A program made the position numbers and the translations under genes. The notes under the pieces were generated by a model. It was not told where the DNA came from, did no database searches, and worked only from the letters and a program-made list of their open reading frames with translations. Of a stretch of DNA of 64,000 nucleotides, positions 48,001 through 61,201 are shown piece by piece (positions within the stretch are counted from its first letter, which is position 1; every line of letters starts with the position of its first letter). Source of the DNA: Cokeromyces recurvatus (taxonomy: Eukaryota; Mucoromycota; Mucoromycetes; Mucorales; Mucoraceae); assembly GCF_025118155.1 (NCBI RefSeq), contig NW_026251394.1, positions 806,001 through 870,000 on the forward strand, given 5' to 3'.

Positions 48001-48179
48001 CACCTTATCTTGATAGTCATGGTGAAGCAGATATTTTCTTTAAACGAGGAGCTCCACAATATCTCAATATGAAACGATATGAACAAATTAGACAAATGTG
48101 GTTAACTCATTCCATACCATCATTTGTAAGAAGAAGGATGGAAGTGGCTTATAGTGCGACTATTTGGGAAGCATTTTAA
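41525..48179 (+). CDS. UBR1: E3 ubiquitin ligase UBR1 (N-recognin)
   Basis: Four exons (first to about 41938; 42028-44620; about 44700-47861; about 47915-48179) give about 2,140 residues. The UBR box is clear: [52 protein letters not shown]. It binds basic N-terminal residues of N-degrons. A ClpS-like N-domain follows (YSCILWNDEKHSFDAVINIV), then an acidic linker, helical scaffold, RING-type zinc site (DSCIVCQEEL, SSCGHLMHADCFETYQ, FLCPLCKALGN) and the C-terminal UBR autoinhibitory domain (CRKCKTVPEHSAICLICGTF, then CGGEIGIYLMIKDCFLLLLH). Together these target N-degron substrates with an E2 to the proteasome. Intron 1 holds A39 at 41968-42006. It converges on the DUF1764 gene with 103 nt between stops. 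Confidence 0.95.
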
Positions 48180-48282
48180 AATTATATAAATATTTATGTA
48201 TATCTTGTGCACTTTATTAAAAAAGAAAAAAAAAAAGAAAAAAGAAAGAAAAAAGAAAGAAAGAAAAAGAAAGGAATTTACT

Positions 48283-49024
48283 TTAAAAGCCTAATATTAT
48301 CCAGTTAATAAATCTGTATATACATTGAATAAATAATACTTACAACATTGGCAATCAAATGGACAATCAGGCGTATCTAAACCATTACCAATATTTAAAT
48401 CTTTAACATCATAAATAGGGTATCCATCATCAGTAAAACGATCTAATAAAAAGAAAAGAAAAGAATTAAAAAGAAAGGAAAAAGAAAAAAGAAAAAAACA
48501 ATAAACTTACTGGACTTTTTGAGCCCTCGAGAGTCACCAAAATCTTCATCAGCATCAGGTGCAGGACGCTTTTTGGGGTTCTTGTTAGTTTTAGCAGCAG
48601 CTAATTCAGCAAATACAACTTCTTCTACTTTCTTTACATCTTTTTCATTTAATTCTTCTTCTTCTTCTTCTTCTTTTTGATTGTCATCATCTGACTCTTC
48701 TTTCACCTTTTCTTCTTTAGCCTGTTTTGCCTTTTTAGCAGCTTTTCTCTTTGCATTTTTGGATAAAGGAGTAGGGGTTTTTTCTACAGTATCCTTTGTA
48801 TTCTTTGCGTCCTTGATGGATTTTGTGTTGAAAATGTCATCGATTTCAGAAGTGTCCATCTTTTTCTTTTTATTAAAAATCTCATCGATCTCATCTAATT
48901 GAGCCTTTTTTTCTTTCTTGGTTTCCTTTTTCATTGAAGAATTCTTATTATCTTGTAAATAGTCTTGTTAATACTAGAACTTGATCTATTTTTGTCTTGT
49001 GAATTACCTTTAGTTTGTTTAGAC

Positions 49025-49026
<2 letters not shown>
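48283..49026 (-). CDS. DUF1764-family nuclear/nucleolar-type basic protein
   Basis: Four exons give about 190 residues. Exon 1 is 19 nt (49026-49008). The intron 48952-49007 joins MSKQTKDNKNSSMKKETKK, so the ATG further in is not the start. The body is Lys/Glu-rich with two IDEIF/IDDIF motifs (LDEIDEIFNKK, SEIDDIFNTK) and a KKAKQAKEEK basic stretch. The C-terminal signature is RFTDDGYPIYDVKDLNIGNG then DTPDCPFDCQCCF, which matches the DUF1764 family ending in CPFDCxCCF. The last intron (48291-48343) leaves a terminal exon of only GC TTT TAA, needed to supply the final Phe. The function of the family is not established. Confidence 0.85.

Positions 49027-49028
<2 letters not shown>

Positions 49029-49071
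<43 letters not shown>
49029..49071. repeat. A43 homopolymer abutting a start codon
   Basis: On the minus strand this is T43 followed by AA and then the ATG of the DUF1764 gene (49026-49024). Confidence 0.9.
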
Positions 49072-49080
<9 letters not shown>

Positions 49081-49191
49081 AAAGAACAAAAAAAAAAATT
49101 TTTTTTCCTTTGATAAAGAACTAATTAAAACTCAAATAAACGTTTATTTTATTTCACTTTTTTTTTTTTTGTTTTATTTCGAGATTTCGAC

Positions 49192-49836
49192 ATGGAAACC
49201 AAAGAGGCCTTCGAGTATTTTTATTTATTAGAAAAAGAGTTTTGGAAGGATTTAGAAAAAGATAAAGATAGAATTGAATACATTACTTATGGAGGAGAAT
49301 TAAGACCAGAAGATATGCTTTTATATGGAGAATTTGGATTTGTACTATTAGGGCTCAAGCCAGCTCTATTAATAGAGTTTCGTGATTTAAAAGTAAATCG
49401 TCTTTATCTTGAAAGGGTGGTTCAACCTGTACTTTCTTCATTAAAAAGACTCAAGTACCATATTATTCAGCATGTTGAAACACCAGAAACCAATCTTCAT
49501 GGTTGCATATTTATCTATAACGACAGAAACGAAGAAGAAAAAGTACTACTACTACTACAATCTATCCTAAATAATAAGATAAGTCCATTAAAGATAACAG
49601 AAGAAACGATGGCGACTATATTAGATTATCCTGGGCATCTACCTAGATCAGAAAAGGAATTATCTACGATGAAAACCGTTATTTATTTTCATGATACACC
49701 TAATCATGGTTTAATTGCTTTAACTTCATTTGCTATGCAAGCATCTGAACAAGAAAACGTTTTAACTCATTTTAAACATTATCAGGAAATATGTAAAAAC
49801 CGACTAGGCATTCACATGAAGTTATTTCTACAGTAA
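49192..49836 (+). CDS. Unknown 214-residue protein, well-structured
   Basis: A single-exon frame with balanced composition. It looks globular: METKEAFEYFYLLEKEFWKD, YITYGGELRPEDMLLYGEFG, LGLKPALLIEFRDLKVNRLY, then ILDYPGHLPRSEKELSTMKT, VIYFHDTPNHGLIALTSFAM and QASEQENVLTHFKHY. The last three blocks read like a conserved core with invariant-looking Gly, Pro and His residues. I see no signal peptide or membrane segment and cannot name the family with confidence. It is divergent from the DUF1764 gene with 165 nt between starts. Confidence 0.72.
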   Translation: METKEAFEYFYLLEKEFWKDLEKDKDRIEYITYGGELRPEDMLLYGEFGFVLLGLKPALLIEFRDLKVNRLYLERVVQPVLSSLKRLKYHIIQHVETPETNLHGCIFIYNDRNEEEKVLLLLQSILNNKISPLKITEETMATILDYPGHLPRSEKELSTMKTVIYFHDTPNHGLIALTSFAMQASEQENVLTHFKHYQEICKNRLGIHMKLFLQ

Positions 49837-52361
<2,525 letters not shown>

Positions 52362-52888
52362 ATAATAGATAGACTATATTTTTATATAAAATAAAAAATA
52401 ATAATAATTGTAATAATAATGTAAATTTAATTATTGAATTTGCTGCGTTTTTTTTTTTCTTTTTTTTTCTTATTGGTTTAAAATTCATGCAAGTTCGTTT
52501 ACTTAGGGTACTATTTATTTTGTGCCATTGTTTATTATAATGACAATACAACTTATAGCGGAATAAAAATGTAACTATTTTTTTTTAATATAATGATACT
52601 ACATAGAGTTAGAGTATATTGTTATTGTTATTAAAAAAAAAAGTGGTACATCATTACTAGCTGTTATCTGAATGTTATACATCACATAATTTATTTCTTC
52701 TTTATTATCAATATTAAAAAAGACGTATTTTTTTTTCTTATGTTTATTAACTAACTATACACAACATCATATACGTCACAGTGAATAACATCAATTTATT
52801 ACAAATGTAAGAACAAATCATTGCAATTTATAGCTGTATATTACTCATAATAGCAGTTATTCTAAATATATGCGCTCATCTGCATACA

Positions 52889-52919
<31 letters not shown>

Positions 52920-53251
52920 CATTATAATAACAACTCAATCTTGAACAATATGTTATTGTGTACACTTTTTTTTTTTTTTAATTTCCTCCTTTCTTCTATA
53001 ATATATTCTGTAGAACATTTATCCGTCTTTGTAGTATATAATAAATATTCTTTTAACTTTTTTTCTCTGATTGTATATCTAATTGCTTTTCTTTAAATAA
53101 TTTATTACCATCTGGAGATGAAGCTTCAATATTATAATTTAAATAAACTTTAAATTGTATAAAAAAAACAAAATAAATAAATATTTACCTTTACTCCTTA
53201 CAATTGAAAACATCACAAGCTACAAACACTATATTTATAGTAAAAAAATAT
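52362..53251. other. Intergenic region, no gene seen
   Basis: This AT-rich 0.9 kb between the ubiquitin-AN1 gene and the tRNA contains about A30 near 52889-52918. No coding or RNA feature could be supported. Confidence 0.55.
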
Positions 53252-53258
53252 AAAAAAA
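53252..53258 (-). terminator. Pol III terminator of tRNA-Glu
   Basis: On the minus strand a T7 run starts 3 nt after the tRNA 3' end, as expected for RNA polymerase III termination. A second T7 run follows. Confidence 0.75.
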
Positions 53259-53260
53259 TA

Positions 53261-53332
53261 TTCCCCATCGGGGAGTCGAACCCCGGCCGTGTCGGTGAAA
53301 GCGACAAATCCTAGCCGTTGGACCAATGAGGA
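53261..53332 (-). tRNA. tRNA-Glu, anticodon UUC
   Basis: A 72-nt cloverleaf on the minus strand. The acceptor stem TCCTCAT pairs with ATGGGGA (one T-G wobble), discriminator A. The D arm is GTCC...GGAT, and the anticodon arm GTCGCTTTCACCGAC has a 7-nt loop CTTTCAC with anticodon TTC. The T arm is CGGGG-TTCGACT-CCCCG. The internal promoter A box TGGTCCAACGG and B box GGTTCGACTCC are both present. There is no intron. Confidence 0.96.
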
Positions 53333-53878
53333 CTTTCTTATTTAGGAAATTTTAATAAAAGTTATGTAAAAGTAAAAAGTAGGAGTTTGAAAATTTTAAC
53401 CAATCAAAAGTGTTGAAGTGTTGACGTCATTGCACTTATTTATGCATTTTATCTTTGTTATCATTATTTCTTTGCTGTCAATTTATATTTTATTTCTTGT
53501 TTCGTACTTGCGCTGAAATTATGCTTTTACCTTTATATAAAAAAAATATTATTATAATTATTACTGAATTAGCATTCAATTTATGAGTCATTTTTATATG
53601 TAAAAAAAAAAAAAAAACTACATTTACAAATTTACATTATAATTATTACAATGTGCAACGGCTTTTTTTTTTTCAAAACATCATTTATTTAATATAAAAT
53701 AATCTAATAGTGAGAAAAGTTTATATGCAGTGTACTGTTCAACAATTTAATGAAACACTTTATATACAGAAAAATATTTATTATAAAAAATGGACATTAT
53801 ATAACATTGACGACATGCATTGCAATACAAATACAAATATATTTTTTTATATAGATATATACATTCATAAAATAGAAA
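53333..53878. other. Gap between tRNA and TPS2-like gene, with CCAAT and CRE-like sites
   Basis: The 546-nt gap contains CCAAT at about 53400 and a perfect TGACGTCA at about 53423-53430. No convincing gene follows in either direction; a 24-codon hydrophobic frame just after it (from about 53442) is too short to call. Confidence 0.4.
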
Positions 53879-56277
53879 TTACAGCATAAATAAAGAACAT
53901 TCGGACATAATTTTCATACTTTCAATCATATCTTGAACGGTCGGTAAATGCCAAAGAGCTTCTGTCTTTTTATCTTCAGCACTTATTAATACTGAAAACT
54001 TTTGTAAACAATCTGGTAATTCAGCTTTTTTAAGCACTTTAAACATATCCTCATCTGTCCGATCATCACCACAACACATAACAAAATCATATGAATTCAT
54101 AGTTGAAGCAAGTAAGCGTTTTAGGATTTCACCTTTATTGACTATCTTGGGTCGTACTTCCAAGTTTTTCTTACCAACTAGAATATCTATAGGCAATTTG
54201 CTCAAAATGGCTTGTTCAAGATGGTTTTGGCATTCTTTTGCCTGAAATGCTCCATATACAGGGTCAGCAAGACGATAATGCCATGTGATCGCACATCGTT
54301 TGTGTTCTATAAAACTACCCATCGTTCTTTCTGTGTAATAAGTGAATATCTCCAATACATCATTTTTCCAATTCATATCCAAATGCTCAATTAAGTTTAT
54401 CCATCTTTTACTACCAGGGAATCGCATGAACGAGCCATGTTCAGCACTCAAACCTAACTCATCAATGTCACCTAACCAATTGCTTAAGGTACCTTCATCT
54501 CTACCAGAAATGATCCACACCTCATTTTTTGGGTCTTTACATAACTGTTTTAAATAAGTTAGCATCGTTTTAGATGGTACTGCAGCCATAGGTGTATTTT
54601 TAATTTCTGTCAATGTTCCCTAAGCGCAAAAAAAAAAAAAAAAGTAAATACATGTATATATGCATATATATACAGTAATAGTCATCTTACATCATAGTCA
54701 AAACATAATAATCTCTTTTTTGCACCAAGATAATGTTCTTGAAGTTGTTCTAATTTTAATTTTGGGGTATATTTGTTTTGCTCTGATAACTGATAAGTAT
54801 GTAATAACATTTTGATAAATGAATGAGCCCAGAAGGAGGTTGTATTTGATTTAACATGTTGCAATAGTTGTTTATGCCTTGTTAATTTTTCATCATCAGA
54901 CATCGTCAAGGCATCATGGATTGCCCTTGCCACACTTGTATGATCCCAAGGATTGACCAAGAGAGCAGAGCTCATAGAGCCAGCTGTACCAGTCAATTCT
55001 GACACGATAAGGGGACCATGTTTCTTTTGTTGACACATGATATAGTCTAAACTTGTTGTGTTCATACCATCTCTGACAGCGGTAATAAGAGCAAGATCGG
55101 CTGTAGATAGTAGAGCGTAATATTCGTCTGTATGAATAGGATGATGATAATGATAGATTGGAAGATGTTCTAAGGAACCATATGCTCCATTAATATGATC
55201 CACTCTTTCTGCCACCTTATCCATATCACTCACTGAAGTAGTTGTCATCATATCCGTTGTCTGAATCAAGACCACTTTATTTCGCCAATCTGGATAATTG
55301 ATCAAAAACTTTTCAAATGCAGCCAATTTCTGCAATATGCCCTGAACGAGATCCATTTTATCTCTACTGACAATTATTTTTTTATCAGGGTACATGTCTG
55401 CGATTGCCTTTATCTTGGGTAATACATCAGGACTATTCCGTATTCTATCGACAGCGTCCACGTCAATACCGATAGGGAATGTACCTACATAACAGAAATG
55501 GCCTTCATACTCTACACCCTCGGGGGAACTCTCATAACCCAAAATACGAGTGCAAGTTGAAATAAAATGCCTAGCATGTGCATACGTCTGAAAGCCAACC
55601 AAGTTTGCACCTAACATACCCTTTAAGATCTCTTGTCTCTTTGGTAAACATCGAAATATTTCAGAACTAGGGAAAGAAGAATGAACAAACAAGCCAATAC
55701 GAGCCCTTGGTAAGCTTGCACGGATCATGGATGGGACTAGTAATAGATGATAGTCATGAACCCAAATGGTATCTGTAGGTTGATATTCAGCAATAACCAA
55801 GTCTGCGTATCTTTGATTTACTTTCTTATAAAAATTCCATTGTGATTTTTCAATACGACCATCTGTAGCATCATTCCAGATGATATAATTAAATAGAGGC
55901 CACAGTAATTTCTTACAATAACCATAGTAATGTCCAGCACTACTTTCGTTATTCAAAAATAAAGGTATACATCTCCCCCTTTCTAATGATCGTCTTTTAA
56001 TCGTTTCTTTATCCGCTTTAGAAACAGAAGAAGGATCCACCTCAGACGTATTCACACTTTCCATTTCTGTATCCATTCTCTTTTCAACTATTTTTCCAGT
56101 CCAACCGATGCAGATTGTTTCCCATTTGTCATCAAGTGACTTTATACCTCCATACATGGCGGAATGACCTTGACGATTCGTCAACTTCCAATGACCAAAC
56201 TCTCGGCTTATTTCAAATGGAATTTGGTGAGTGACATGAATAATACGGGTTTTAATTTTCAGATCATTCTTGATCAT
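53879..56277 (-). CDS. Trehalose-6-phosphate phosphatase with synthase-like domain (TPS2-like)
   Basis: Two exons give about 773 residues. The N-terminal 500 residues are a GT20 trehalose-6-phosphate synthase-like domain (LLWPLFNYIIWNDATD, WVHDYHLLLVPSMIRASLPR, GMLGANLVGFQTYAHARHFI). The residue that is Lys in the active GRLDxxKG motif is Gln here (SRDKMDLVQG), and DGMNLV reads DGMNTT, as expected for non-catalytic Tps2-type modules. The C-terminal HAD phosphatase has all motifs: FDYDGTLT (nucleophile Asp), WIISGRDEGTL, and CGDDRTDEDMF. It dephosphorylates trehalose-6-phosphate to trehalose for stress protection and spores. The single intron splits the catalytic motif FDYD|GTLT. The other half of the pathway is not in the window. 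Confidence 0.92.
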
Positions 56278-57216
56278 TATTATGCATGTGTATATATATG
56301 TAAAAAAAAAAAAAAAAGGGGTAATAATAGAACCAGGGCTAACTATCCACTACTGACCTTTAAAAAAAAATACATGCATATTGCAGCATTCCAACAACTG
56401 AGATCAAACCATCATTTCCTATAATAGGTTATATTGAAATACTATAAAAAATATATATATAAATATAAATATTTATATGCAATAACGGAATATTAACAGT
56501 TACAAGATACGATTATGTTTCAAATAAATATTTAATATATAAAGAGTTTGAATGGTCTAAAACAAGATAATTTTATAGCAAAAAAAAAAAAAAAAAAAAA
56601 AAAAAAGGAAAAGAAAAAAAATTAAAGGGAATTTATTAAATAGTTTTCTGCCTATATTCTATTCGATAAAGGATCTGCAGTGCGTTGTTATTATCGCTAT
56701 TGAAAATAGCGTTCTAGCACGTCTCTCTATTTTTTTTTTTTTTGTTGTTGAAATAATTACATCTTTAGTAAAAAAAAAAAAAAAAAAAAAAAGAAAATTT
56801 GACAACAAATTCTTCAATTCGATAGTAATAATAATTAAAATTAAATTTTTAATTATTTGTTTACTCCAACAATTATATTTTTTCGGATGTTTCAAAAAAA
56901 AATAATTGCATAGAAGAAGAAGAAGAAAAAAGACTTTATTATTAAAAGACAGTAATAACATTAAAGTAAGTCATTATATTCAATTAACACTAATAATTCC
57001 TGTTTCTAGTCTTCTTTCTTCATTATTAATAATGAGAATAGTAATGAATAAGAAAAAGAAGAAGAAGAAGAAGAGATAAAAAAAAAAAAAGCTCTCTTTA
57101 TACGCAAAAAAAAATAAAAATAAAAATAAAAAGAGAGACGTTTTAAATCAATTAAAATATTATTAAACAACATCAACTCCGCCAAATAATAATAATTATA
57201 CGGTAGATTATTATTG

Positions 57217-57254
<38 letters not shown>

Positions 57255-57362
57255 ATTATTATGGATTGCCCTTTTTATTTTATTTTATTTTATTTCATTT
57301 ATTTTATTTTCTCCTTAGCCTTTTTTTTTCTTCTTCTTTTCTTTTGTTCTGAAAGAACTTAG
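56278..57362. promoter_or_regulatory. Divergent promoter region, TPS2-like / kelch gene
   Basis: This 1.1 kb contains about A27 near 56580-56606, A22 near 56770-56791, a GAA-rich tract near 57054-57074 and (GCT)11 at 57222-57254, which probably lies in the kelch leader. An AGGGG-like stress element at about 56316-56320 is too degenerate to call. Confidence 0.4.
57222..57254. repeat. (GCT)11 trinucleotide repeat
   Basis: Eleven perfect GCT units about 110 nt upstream of the kelch-gene ATG, in its sense direction a CUG-type repeat. It is preceded by an interrupted GCTGTT. Confidence 0.9.
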
Positions 57363-58796
57363 ATGACAATATTTTCTAAATTTACAAAAAGTAATTCTAA
57401 TGAAAAAAATATACATCCTTGGTCACAACGCAAATTGAATGGAAGTAATAATGCTTTGCCAAGAATTGGACATGGAGCAACAGCACTTGATAACAACCAC
57501 TTTTTAGTTTATGGTGGAACTCACAAAGGAGGAAATATAAAGAAAAATTTATTTATTATAGATACAAGTATGTGGAAATAAGATGATTGTAATATGTATA
57601 TGCTTACATGCTTTGGATAGATACTATGACAGCTAACTCTGTAACAACGATGGGTGACATACCTGCTGCAAGAAGTTTTGCTTCCATCATTTCAATAGGT
57701 TCATTTGTATTACGTAAGCATTGAAAAAGGAATACTATGTTGTTTTCTTTATTAATAATGATCTATATCTATAGTTTATGGAGGTCAACCAAATGTTCCA
57801 AATGATGTTTGGGATCCCTATTTTTATGTTTTACATACAAGTAAGTAGAATAAAGCAATATGCACATGTATCTATCTATTTATTTACTTACATCCATCAT
57901 CTTAGATACTCGTCAGTGGTCAAGAGTGAGGACAAAAGGAAAGTTACCAAGTGAAAGAGCAGGCCATTCAACTTGTGTTTCTGAGGATGGTATTATGTAT
58001 GTTTTTGGAGGTCATTTTCAAAGAAAGTATTTAAACGATTTATATGCGTTTAATGTAAAAGAATGTAAGTAATTCATTGATTGATATGAGTAGTCGATGA
58101 CAAAGTATGTATGTATGTATTTATTCTTCTTTTCTATAGATCCTTCAAAGGCTGAATGGGATCTTATTATGTATAAAAATCAGGGACCTTCTCCAAGGTC
58201 TGGCCATATCTCTGTTATTTACGAAAAGAAACTATACGTGTAATATACATATATAAAAATATATATTTATATATACTCAAAGACTGTTTTTACATTGTCT
58301 ATACTAATGCCATTTCTTCTCTAGTTTTGGTGGTATCAATGCAAATCATTTATATAATGATATATGGTCTTTTGATCTTATTACCTATACTTGGCAACAA
58401 ATTCCCGCTGTAGGCTACATACCCGCACCAAGAGAAAGCTGTGCAGCTGCCTTAGTAGATGATACAATTTATATATTTGGAGGGAAAGGATCGAACGGAA
58501 ATAGTCTTGGTGATTTATACGCATTTCGTATAAAAAGTAAATACAATTATATCCATATTTTCAATACATATTAACACTCCTTTTTCTTTTTAAAAGGCCA
58601 AAGGTGGTATATGTTTCAAGGTATGGGTTCACCTCCTTCTCCTCGATATGGGCTTTCATTAACGGTTATTCAAAATAAAATATATGTGTTTGGAGGTGAT
58701 TCTATCAATGGGAAATCAGATGATAGTAATTATGTATATATTCTAGATTGCTGTAAAGTAAATAATATAATACACTTATTATCTTATATACTAAAA

Positions 58797-58828
<32 letters not shown>

Positions 58829-60317
58829 TGTATAGCTAAAATAAAATACCCACTAGAGGAAGAAGTAGTTAATATTAAGATGAACTCCCCGGTAGAAGAT
58901 ACACCATTAAAACAACCAGTAAGTCTATACATATATACATTTATATATTATCTTACATATGCATAACTTCACTTTTTTCTTTTTCTTTACTTATAAAAAA
59001 AAAAAATAGAATTCAAGAATTGATTCCATATTGAGTCCTAAGCATCGAATATCTCCAGCTGATGAAAAATTAAACTCACCAACAACCGCATATTCAATAG
59101 AAAGCAACTCTAGTCATCCTAGTAAACAAAGTCATGAATCATCATTAGCTTCTTTGCCTTCTGTACCTCCTCGACCTTCTCGTGAGGGAGTCATGTTGGA
59201 TAATGATGTACTTTGTCAGAAGAAACAGTTATTAAATGCAAATATGAAAAGAGAGTCATCCCTTTTACCTCCTTTACGTACAGGTTTACAAAAGCATCGA
59301 CCTTTAACATCACCCATAAATAGACCCATGAGTGTGGATGAAAGAAAGACATTCATGAAAGAAATTGTTACACGAGATACAATTATTAACGAAATGAAGA
59401 AAAAGGAACAATGGTGGCGTACTGAAGTCTCAATTGCTAGACAGATGCGACAGCAACAACAACAACAACGAATGAATCATGATGAAGAGCCCTCACTCAT
59501 ACAGTTCCTTGATGAAAATAATCAATTGGACAGTGAAAAGCTCCTTTTATTTGAACAACTTGTCTCTGTTAAAACTGAATTAAAGAAAATCAAGACTCAT
59601 CTTCATAAACAATCAGAACCGATGATGAAAAAGATAGAACAAGCAGAGAATGTGCGAACGGCTGCCTTGGAAGAAGCGGCCTATTACAAGGCAAAATACA
59701 TGGCTCTTAAATCACATGATAAAGATGCATTTGATTTACTCGAGTTAGATCGAACTAGCGTATTAGAAAAGAGGTTAACAGAGGCCTATGAGGTAAAGGA
59801 AGACATGCAACGCGAATTACAAAAGATACGTTCGCAATCAGAGTATGATAAAGAGGCAAGAATGTTGGCAGAGGAAAGAGCGAAAGATGCTCAACAACAA
59901 TCTGAAAAGGCGCAGGAAGCACATCAGAAAACGTTAGAGCAATTAACAGAACTTTACCAAAAAATGAATCAATTAGAGGCACAAAGTAGAGAGGATGCAG
60001 CCAAGATAGCTGACTTGTCAAATCAACTTGCAAATCAACTTGCTTTATCACCAAATGAAGATCAACGTATTAAAATAGCACGTTTAGAAGCTGAAAATAT
60101 CAAGTCTAGAAATGAAATCGCTATGCTGTTAAAGAAACTAGAAGACTATAAAGATGAAGAAATGAATTTAAAAATGTTATTAAATGATAAGGACCAGGTT
60201 TATTCAGAGGCTATGCTTGAATATGAAAAGACCTGTATTGAATTAGAGTTACTAAGAAACTTATCTATTAAGCGTCATCATCAAAATAACTTGATGGATG
60301 TAACAACAGTTGTATAA
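57363..60317 (+). CDS. Kelch-repeat plus coiled-coil protein (Tea1/Kel1-like)
   Basis: About nine exons give about 740 residues. Six kelch blades occupy residues 15-310: ARIGHGATALDNNHFLVYGG-type start (PRIGHGATALDNNHFLVYGG), SERAGHSTCVSEDGIMYVFG, PSPRSGHISVIYEKKLYVFG, PRESCAAALVDDTIYIFGGK and SPRYGLSLTVIQNKIYVFGG. A Ser/Pro-rich linker (SSLASLPSVPPRPSREG) follows, then about 280 residues of coiled coil (LEEAAYYKAKYMALKSHDKD, LEAENIKSRNEIAMLLKKLE). This architecture is that of Tea1/Kel1 cell-end polarity markers, which link microtubules or formins to growth sites. A Gln-rich run lies near the coil start. The homology call rests on architecture, since kelch repeats occur in many families. Confidence 0.85.
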
Positions 60318-60659
60318 AATATATATATACATATATATAAAAAAAAAAATCGTACACATTTATGCATATTATACATTTTCATTTTTACGTCATCATCATA
60401 AGTTAATAATACCTTTGTTTTTATATGAATATACATAAATATATAAAAAATATCTGCATGTATCAAAAACGCGTTTTTAGTTATATTAAAGACATTATCA
60501 TTCTTTTTTCCTTTTTTTTTTCTTTTTCTTTCTCTTTTTTTTTTCTTTTTCTTTCTCTTTTTTTCTTTTTTTTTTCCTTTTGTTTCGTCCTTGTTTTATA
60601 TTTAAACACTCGCTTATAACATACTTTATATACACTTATTCGATAATATATAAAAAGAA
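60318..60659. promoter_or_regulatory. HEH1 promoter with MCB palindrome and CT tract
   Basis: The 342-nt gap contains the 14-bp palindrome AAAAACGCGTTTTT at 60465-60478. Its ACGCGT core is the MluI cell-cycle box of MBF-type factors. A pyrimidine tract follows with a duplicated TTTTTCTTTTTCTTTCTC unit at about 60515-60562. The palindrome is 182 nt upstream of the HEH start. Confidence 0.5.
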
Positions 60660-61169
60660 ATGGATAATCATAATAATTCTAACATTCCAAATGATCTTTA
60701 TTACCTTGGTAAGCTAAGGAAAAAAAAAAAACATTAGAGTTTATCAATTTTCCAACATGTTAATTCAACACGTAGATGAAAACTTTTCAATTAGGTCACT
60801 TAGAAAATATCAACTAAAGCAAATCCTAACCTCACACAATATTCCTTATCTTCAAAACATTACTAAATCAGATCTTGTCAACTTATTCAAGAAACACATC
60901 ATATCTAGACGTGAAGAGATCTTGAAAGAATATAGATCAAAACAAGCAAATAAACAACCTGTTGAATATGGACTTGGACACCGAGTTTCCCATAAACCAA
61001 CCAAGTTTTATAATGATGACTTTGTTGAATCTTCTACTATAAAACGTCGTCGCCAACAAAAGCCTAATCATGAAAAAGGAAAAACAACAAAGGCATCATC
61101 CCCTACCATAACAAAATATGAACTTCCTCTTATCAAGGTATGAAAGTTTTCTCTTTTCGTATCTCTTTC

Positions 61170-61201
<32 letters not shown>

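Noticed and set aside
53442..53516. 24-codon hydrophobic frame after the CCAAT/CRE pair
   Set aside because: Too short and too AT-driven to call as a peptide gene; kept only as context for the orphan promoter finding.
60709..60775. HeH protein starting at ATG 60757, or a 31-nt intron ending at 60739
   Set aside because: A 67-nt intron (60709-60775) gives YYLDENFSIRSL, the family-like HeH start, with normal intron length; the ATG at 60757 lies inside it.
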